Source: an uncultured Christensenella sp.
GTDB taxonomy: Bacteria; Bacillota; Clostridia; Christensenellales; UBA1242
Length of the DNA stretch: 6,459 nucleotides
NCBI GenBank assembly: GCA_949293915.1
Contig: CASFFJ010000053.1
Location: 1-6,459 of the forward strand
Reading direction: 5' to 3'
How positions within the stretch are numbered: the stretch's first letter is position 1; every line of letters starts with the position of its first letter. The position numbers and the translations under genes are program-made. Positions 1-5,400 of this stretch are shown piece by piece. A model generated the notes under the pieces. That model ran no database searches, was not told the DNA's origin, and saw only the letters and a list, made by a program, of their open reading frames with translations.

Positions 1-384
1 ATAGATATCAGTTTGACTGAGATTATGAATTTTAACAATCAAAACTATCTCGACACAATCAATGTTATCAAAAAAATTTTTAACGACCTAAACAGCAGTG
101 CGGATATTCCGATGATTGTAAATAGTCTTACTCACATTGAGTATGACAAATCGATATTTTTTGAATGTATGCAAGATATATTTTTAGATATTTTAAAAAA
201 TAATCGTAAATATGATGATGAGATTACGCATCCAATTTGCATCAAATTTTCGCATAATGCGATTATTCAATGTATACCGCACATAAATAAAGCATACATT
301 CAGCAGATGGCTAATGTTAATTTTAACTACATTTTGGACAATTTGTTATTCAACATTTTAAAGGAGAAATATTTATGCAGTTAA
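1..384 (+). CDS. holB: DNA polymerase III delta' subunit, C-terminal end (partial)
   Basis: The frame is open from the first base, so this is the last 127 residues of a gene that begins upstream. Delta' is a clamp-loader subunit that helps place the sliding clamp on primed DNA at the replication fork; family members are roughly 310-330 residues. The ATP-binding-like and zinc regions would lie outside the window. What remains is an all-helical-looking C-terminal piece, ending in a segment with ANVNFNYILDNLLFNIL, which resembles the oligomerisation end of delta' proteins (an N-v-N run followed by a leucine-rich helix). The main support is position: holB directly precedes ricT in Bacillota. The stop TAA at 382-384 lies inside the next gene, so the two are probably translationally coupled. 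Identity rests on weak sequence likeness plus context; a TTG at 13 and ATG at 25 are internal codons, not starts. Confidence 0.72.
   Translation: MDISLTEIMNFNNQNYLDTINVIKKIFNDLNSSADIPMIVNSLTHIEYDKSIFFECMQDIFLDILKNNRKYDDEITHPICIKFSHNAIIQCIPHINKAYIQQMANVNFNYILDNLLFNILKEKYLCS
361..366 (+). promoter_or_regulatory. Ribosome binding site of ricT
   Basis: AAGGAG lies 8 bases before the ATG at 375. A second in-frame ATG at 384 overlaps the upstream stop as TAATG, a classic coupling arrangement, but it is 17 bases from this Shine-Dalgarno, so the ATG at 375 is preferred. The difference is only three residues. Confidence 0.75.
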
Positions 385-1160
385 TGGAGATATTAATATT
401 TAACGACACAAACAGCGCGTTTGCTGAATTTGATGACCGATTTAAAAAGGATGAACGAGTGGTGGTGTCCACCGAATCCGGACTAGAGCTTGGCGTTATA
501 AAAAATGAAAAAGTTGTGGGTGACAAAGCTAATTGTTTAATTGTGCGCCTTGCAACCAGTGAGGATAACAAAGCGTATTGTGAGAATTGCAAACGTGCCA
601 AAGCGCTAGTTGCCGAGATAAAGCAAGAGGCAGATAAACTTGTTCCAGATATGAAAGTAAGTTATGTAGCAATCAATCTAGAAAATACTAAAATCACACT
701 GAATTACACAGCCAATGGTCGAGTTGACTTTCGAGAATTATTAAAGGTTTTGAGCAATAAATATAAGTCTAAGATAGAAATGCGTCAAATTGGCGATCGC
801 GATGAAACTATGAAGATTGGTGCGATGGGTGTATGTGGGCGAGAGACTTGTTGCAAAGCATTTTTATCCGATTTTGACAAAGTCAGCATAAAAATGGCTA
901 AGAATCAAAAGATAGCACTCAATCCAAACAAAATCAATGGTATGTGCGGTAGGTTGCTATGCTGTCTTAAATATGAAGATGACTTTTATGTTGAAATGCA
1001 GAAAAAAATGCCTAAGACCAATTCAGAGATTGAGACACCAGATGGTGTAGGCGTTGTGATAGATACAGATTGTTTAAAAGAGACTGTGACTGTCCAACTT
1101 AAAAAAGATGATAGTGAAGAGATAAAAATTTATCCACTATCCGAGATTGAGAAAAAATAA
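375..1160 (+). CDS. ricT: RicT (YaaT), PSP1-domain regulator with Fe-S cysteine motifs
   Basis: The 261-residue product matches RicT/YaaT in length (about 275 in B. subtilis) and layout. In B. subtilis RicT joins RicA and RicF in the Y-complex, a cytoplasmic Fe-S-containing assembly that works with RNase Y in mRNA processing and affects sporulation, competence and biofilm formation. Visible here: an N-terminal beta-rich part with the family-like stretch VVVSTESGLELGVI (about 29-42); the PSP1 C-terminal domain, about 60-150, with NGRVDFRELLKVL (114-126) and RQIGDRDE (137-144); and two cysteine motifs, GVCGRETCC and GMCGRLLCC. Their cysteines C154, C159, C160, C191, C196 and C197 correspond to those known to bind clusters in the family. 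The intervening SIKMAKNQ and LNPNKI blocks are also typical. It starts inside the preceding gene, so it is part of the same operon. A CxxC at 69-72 looks additional. Family assignment is near certain; the partners RicA and RicF are not in this window. Confidence 0.95.
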   Translation: MQLMEILIFNDTNSAFAEFDDRFKKDERVVVSTESGLELGVIKNEKVVGDKANCLIVRLATSEDNKAYCENCKRAKALVAEIKQEADKLVPDMKVSYVAINLENTKITLNYTANGRVDFRELLKVLSNKYKSKIEMRQIGDRDETMKIGAMGVCGRETCCKAFLSDFDKVSIKMAKNQKIALNPNKINGMCGRLLCCLKYEDDFYVEMQKKMPKTNSEIETPDGVGVVIDTDCLKETVTVQLKKDDSEEIKIYPLSEIEKK

Positions 1161-1175
1161 TTAAAGGTAACACAT

Positions 1176-1229
1176 ATGAAAAACATTTTTAATTGCAAAA
1201 ATAGTCATTGGGAAGTAAGTTATGAATAA
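1176..1229 (+). CDS. Possible 17-residue leader peptide overlapping trmN6
   Basis: A short ORF (MKNIFNCKNSHWEVSYE) sits in the 61-base gap between ricT and the methyltransferase gene. It has an AAAGG sequence at 1163-1167, 8 bases before its ATG, and it stops 8 bases inside the next gene, a geometry that would suit translational coupling. The Shine-Dalgarno-like GGGAAG for the downstream gene lies within it. I recognise no family. It occupies the place where B. subtilis has yabA, but it shows no likeness to YabA, which has a long coiled coil and a zinc motif. It may be a chance ORF; the good ribosome binding site is the only positive evidence that it is translated. Confidence 0.25.
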   Translation: MKNIFNCKNSHWEVSYE

Positions 1230-1896
1230 ATTTGAAAATTTCAAGCTAGAGCACTTTCCAAATGGTGTCGCTATTTATCAATGCGACAATTTATATAAGT
1301 TTACGCAAGACGCAATTTTGCTTGCCAAGTTTTGCAATGTCAAACATAGTGACAACGTGTTAGAACTTTGCTCAGGCAGTGGTGTCATAAGTTTTTACGT
1401 ATATTCGCTCTGTCCATTTAACCATATCTATTTTAACGAGATTCAGTCCGAGATGTGTGATGTTATAAAAGAAAATATTAAATTCAACAATCTAAAACGC
1501 AGGAGCAAAATATTTAATTGCAATTTAAAAGAATTATCAATAACTGATTTTAACAAACCGCTTGATGTGATTATTTGTAATCCGCCATATCAAAAACTGA
1601 ATCCAAACAGCAAGATAAACGACAACTATGAGCTTGCTATAGCGCGACACGAGATAGAAGTGACCTTAGCAGAAATTATTCAAAAGTCAAGTGAGTTGTT
1701 AAAAGATAAAGGTAGATTATATATGGTGCATTTAGCATCACGCTCAGCAGAGCTAATTATAGAATGTGCCAAAAATAATATGCAAGTCAAACGTATTGAA
1801 TTTATATTCAATGGCGACAAAGATGCCTATCTTGTTTTAATAGAGGCGGTTAAAGCTGCTAAATCAGGTGTCCGTGTTACAAAAAATAAAGAATAA
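1222..1896 (+). CDS. trmN6: TrmN6/YabB-type tRNA (adenine-N6) methyltransferase
   Basis: This 224-residue protein is a class I, SAM-dependent methyltransferase of the YabB/TrmN6 group. The E. coli member, YfiC, makes N6-methyladenosine at position 37 of tRNA1(Val); the tRNA target here is inferred from the family. The N-terminus carries the FTQDAILLAKF block (27-37) typical of the group. Motif I, which binds the cofactor, is VLELCSGSGV (46-55); an acidic residue of the next strand is seen in FNEIQ (71-75); and the catalytic motif IV is NPPY (120-123), the signature of amino-N methyltransferases. After it comes the ARHE block (141-144), also usual in YabB. The length is slightly below the usual 240-250. 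The ATG at 1222 is the first possible start, since an in-frame stop TAA lies at 1216-1218, and GGGAAG at 1210-1215 serves as ribosome binding site. It is co-directional with ricT, as in other Bacillota, but without yabA between them. Confidence 0.9.
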   Translation: MNKFENFKLEHFPNGVAIYQCDNLYKFTQDAILLAKFCNVKHSDNVLELCSGSGVISFYVYSLCPFNHIYFNEIQSEMCDVIKENIKFNNLKRRSKIFNCNLKELSITDFNKPLDVIICNPPYQKLNPNSKINDNYELAIARHEIEVTLAEIIQKSSELLKDKGRLYMVHLASRSAELIIECAKNNMQVKRIEFIFNGDKDAYLVLIEAVKAAKSGVRVTKNKE

Positions 1897-1903
1897 ACAG
1901 ATT

Positions 1904-1924
1904 TGGTTTTTTAACCATTTTTTT
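1904..1924 (+). terminator. Probable intrinsic terminator after trmN6
   Basis: TGGTT (1904-1908) and AACCA (1913-1917) form a perfect 5-bp stem around a TTTT loop, directly followed by seven T. It begins 8 bases after the trmN6 stop. The stem is short and has only two G-C pairs, so termination may be partial, but the position fits the end of the housekeeping operon. Confidence 0.55.
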
Positions 1925-1949
1925 ATTATCTCTAAAAATTTTTCACTAA

Positions 1950-2095
1950 TTTGCAGATTTTTTTGATAATTTTTTATTATTGTTTTTTCTATTTATTTTA
2001 AATTAAATATCAATTTATTTTTTAAAAAATATCTAAAAAATATCATTTTTTTCACGTTTTTTCACGTTTTATTGCGTTTTTTTGCAGATTTTTTT
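1950..2095. repeat. 15-bp direct repeat pair TTTGCAGATTTTTTT
   Basis: TTTGCAGATTTTTTT occurs at 1950-1964 and again at 2081-2095, 131 bases apart. The GCAG core makes it more than plain T-rich sequence, but in such biased DNA a chance origin or slippage is possible. No function is assigned. Confidence 0.5.
2023..2066. repeat. Two adjacent tandem short repeats (11 bp x2, 10 bp x2)
   Basis: TAAAAAATATC is repeated exactly at 2023-2033 and 2034-2044. After two bases, TTTTTTCACG is repeated exactly at 2047-2056 and 2057-2066. Looser copies, with GCG or GCAG between T runs, continue to 2096. The unit lengths equal one helical turn, so the A and T tracts line up on one face of the DNA. Confidence 0.7.
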
Positions 2096-2299
2096 TAAAA
2101 TTTGTTGTTTTTTGCTTTTTATTGTCAACAATTTGTTTTTTTATTTTTTAAATAATTTTTATTAAAAAACAAAATATATTCTAATTGCAATTTTAATTGA
2201 TTTTCTTCACATTGTGCTAAACATAAAATTTAGAAACGATTTACAACACATAATATTCAACATTTCAATTTATCAAGAATTTTTGTTTTTATAAAAATG

Positions 2300-2338
2300 T
2301 TTAGCAGTCGTACTTTTATTTAGTTTGCTAAATTTTTT
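2300..2338 (+). terminator. Terminator-like hairpin upstream of the surface-protein promoter
   Basis: TTTAGCA (2300-2306) pairs perfectly with TGCTAAA (2326-2332) across a 19-base loop, and T bases run on from 2333 to 2338. A run of A (2293-2297) precedes the stem, so it could act in either direction. It lies over 400 bases past the trmN6 stop and just before the promoter at 2357, so it may insulate the surface gene from read-through or end a small transcript. The stem has only two G-C pairs and the loop is long, so strength is uncertain. Confidence 0.45.
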
Positions 2339-2356
2339 AAAAATAAGTTTAATTGT

Positions 2357-2385
2357 TTGATTTTTTTGTCGCAATGGTGTATAAT
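2357..2385 (+). promoter_or_regulatory. Sigma-A-type promoter for the giant surface protein
   Basis: TTGATT (2357-2362) and a perfect TATAAT (2380-2385) are separated by 17 bases, the ideal spacing for the housekeeping sigma factor. Transcription would start near 2392, giving a leader of about 43 bases before the GTG. In this AT-rich region a chance -10 is possible, but the spacing, the position and the following ribosome binding site agree. Confidence 0.7.
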
Positions 2386-2422
2386 AACACTAATATTATT
2401 CTTAATTGTCGATTTTGTTTTT

Positions 2423-2430
2423 AGGGAGGT
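2423..2430 (+). promoter_or_regulatory. Strong ribosome binding site setting a GTG start
   Basis: AGGGAGGT ends 4 bases before the GTG at 2435. This selects GTG 2435 over the in-frame ATG at 2450, which would lose the first five residues (including three lysines) and lie 19 bases away. Another GTG at 2433 is out of frame. Confidence 0.8.
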
Positions 2431-2434
2431 AAGT

Positions 2435-5400
2435 GTGAAAACAAAGAAAATGATTAAACCAACTATTTATACTTGCATTGCAGTGCTAATGTGCGCAGTG
2501 CTTGTTTTGTCTGGCGTTGGTATATATTTTAATCTTAATAAGAAGAAAGGTTCGCCAACTATCGCGGTCAATCCATTAGAATGGGCGACTGACAGTTGGG
2601 ATGGCACATCGAATAGTGATGCGTGGTACAATGGCGAAAAGTTTGCCAATCGTGGTAGCAAGACATACACGATTGATTCAGCAGAATCGTTTGCTTATTT
2701 TGTCAGTTTAGTCAATAACGAGGCTAGTGCTGAACAATATGATTATTTTAAAGAATATACCATTTATCTTAATACTAATATTGACCTTAATAATTATAAC
2801 ATTGAGAGTATTGGTAAAAAGGTTGAAAATTCTGTTGGCATATTCTCCACTTTCCAAGGCATATTTGATGGTTCGTATTACACAATTTTCAATGCCAACA
2901 TTTTAGGCAATGGTCTATTTGGCTATGTAGAGAATGCGACCATTAAAAATGTTGGTTTATACAATGCGACTATTAATTCACGCACTGATTTAGATTACTC
3001 TGGCGGAATAGTAGCTATGGCAATCAATACAGACATTTCTGATACATATGTATTCGGTGGCGAGATTATAGGCGACAATGTTGGTGGAATAGTGGGTAAA
3101 TATTTATCCACCAATGGTGCGCATAAGATAACCAATTCATTCGTTGATGAGTTAAAAATTGACAGCAAAAATGCTGGTGCGATAGCATACTCAGTCTCTC
3201 CAAACTACAACTCTAATAATGTAGTAACAATCTCTAACTGCTATTACACATCAAAAAATGCTCCAATCTTTGACTTAGATGAGAGTGACTATATCGTATT
3301 GAACGATGTGATTTATGCGACCAATCTCTCACAATTCGCAGATTGGGATTATGCTAGCGAATATACATTAGAAAAATCTTGGTGCGATTATTCATATGCC
3401 AAGAATAGTAACAAATTAGACTTTAATTATCCTATCTTAACTAAATTTAACAAAGTATTTATGGTGGGCTCATTCTATGAGAGCACTGTTAAGGATGAGC
3501 AATCGGGCGAAATAGTTAATATTGACAGCATAGCGCAAGCATTTGCTGTTGCAGGCGCAACAGATGAACTAACTGTCAATATTATCGTTGAAGAAATTAC
3601 ATTGACAGACACAGCTGTTATTGATGAGAGCGCCACTGTAACATTAGATAGTGCAGTGGATACAATCATCAGACGTAGCACTTCATCCGCTGACAGCAAT
3701 ATGCTTGTGTCAGCAGATAGCTCCACACTCATATTGGGTAACGAAAATGTAACCTATGCTGAAGACAGCACTGGCAAAACAGTCCGAACAGACAACTTGC
3801 CAGATATAGTCATTGATGGTAACAGAGATTACGTTGAGGCTAACAAATTGACTTCAGGCTCAGCAGTGTTGGCTGTGGGCTACAACTTTGATATGTATGG
3901 CAATGTCACCATCCAAAATAACATTAACAACGCCACAGATTCTGGCTATGGCGGTGGCGTTTTTGTCGATATATTAACTGATGGCGATTATGCCGATTTG
4001 GCATACAACTTAAATGGTGGCGCTAAGATAATCAACTGCGAGGCAAAATATGCTGGTGGCGGTGCATTCATTACAAATAGCGATAATTTAGCAGAAATCG
4101 AACTTAACATTTCAGGTTGTAAGGCAGATAATGGTGGCGGTCTAGCTATATCTACAATCGACTCTGATGACACCAACGCTGGTGGCATCAATTCATTAAT
4201 CAGTAAATATCGTAACAACCTAGGCAGTGCCCACACCGCCCGCCCAATCTATAGATATGAAAGCAGTTATAATGATGTCACATTAAGTACTGGCGATTAC
4301 TCTTATAATACAGGCTATACTTATGGCGGAGGAGTGTATTTTTATGGTTATTATAATACACTAAGAATAGATGGCGCTCACATAGCTGACAATTCGGCTG
4401 AGTATGGTGGCGGTGTTTATGGAGATAGTGCTGTTAATATTAAACTAACAAGTGGAACAATAACAAGAAATACAGCTACATCTAATGGCGGTGGTATATG
4501 TAATAGTAGTAGTGAAAGCGGTAATTATATAGAAGTATCAGGCGGTAAAATCACTAGCAACACAGCCTATCTTTATGGCGGTGGTCTTTATGGAAGTTTA
4601 AGTAGTCCTGGATATGCTTGTAGTTTCTCCATTACAGTCTCAGGTGGTGAAATTAGTTATAATGATGCTCACGAAGGTGGTGGTATTTTTGGTTATTGTG
4701 CAAAAGAGTTAAGTGATGATGAGGTTTTGATTTATCTAGATGGTGGAACGATTACAAATAATACAGCAGAAAGTGAAGGTGGTGGCGTTTTAGGTTATCA
4801 GTGCGACATTCTTTTTCGAGGCGCAACTGTAAGCAATAATACTGTCTATAATGCTACCATTAATGCTGGAGATGGTGGTGGTGTTTGTGCTGTAGGTACA
4901 CCTAGTTATAGAGCGACTGTTTCAGCCAGTCAATTTTCATATATCACTGGCAACACAGCAGTTAATGGTGCTGGCATATATGGAAGATATGCAGATATTG
5001 GCGTTACTGATATGATGTATGTTAATAATAATACAGCATCTGGTAATGGTGGCGGTGTATATGCTGATAGTAATAGTACACTAGATATAGCTGGTTATAT
5101 ACAAAATAATATTGCTACTGCCAATGGTGACGCTAGCGGTGCCATTGGTAACGGTGGTGGTGTATATTGTGATGGTACGCTAACTATTAGATATTATGCA
5201 ACTATTACAGGTAATACAGCATCTTATGATGGTGGTGGTGTGTATTGCTCTGGTGATTTGACAATTACAGAGAACAGCCATATATCTGACAATACAGCAG
5301 GCGCGGGTGGCGGTGTATATGTTGAAGCTAAGAAAGATTCTAATGCTTCATTTGAGATGACAAATGGAACAATTTCTGACAATGAAGCATCATCATCTGG

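Larger units (their letters stand above)
1897..2434. other. AT-rich intergenic region without a supported gene
   Basis: About 540 bases separate the methyltransferase gene from the surface-protein gene. Base composition is extreme: 1981-2040 has only 4 G or C in 60 bases. There are many homopolymer T runs. I see no ORF with a convincing start, and no tRNA-, riboswitch- or CRISPR-like structure. It does hold a terminator at its left end, repeated A/T tracts, an orphan hairpin with a T run, and the promoter and ribosome binding site of the downstream gene. Such a long non-coding stretch contrasts with the overlapping genes to its left. Confidence 0.8.

Noticed and set aside
350..601. Minus-strand open frame antisense to ricT
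   Set aside because: It is a shadow of the well-supported ricT gene; it has no ribosome site or recognisable protein.
1130..1138. DnaA-box-like TTATCCACT, with another, TTATCCACC, at 3104-3112
   Set aside because: Both are isolated, each lies inside a coding region, and neither is in the AT-rich intergenic region, so an origin of replication is not supported.
2121..2132. Palindrome ATTGTCAACAAT
   Set aside because: Only two bases would be left for a loop, and short AT-rich palindromes are expected by chance here.
2197..2276. Weak promoter-like pairs (TTGATT 2197, TTTACA 2240) in the intergenic region
   Set aside because: The matching -10 elements are poor or badly spaced, and such matches are common in DNA of this composition; only mentioned with the orphan hairpin.
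2474..2494. Possible lipoprotein cysteines C14 and C20 in the surface protein
   Set aside because: Neither is preceded by a lipobox; TIYT and VLM do not fit the small residue required before the cysteine.
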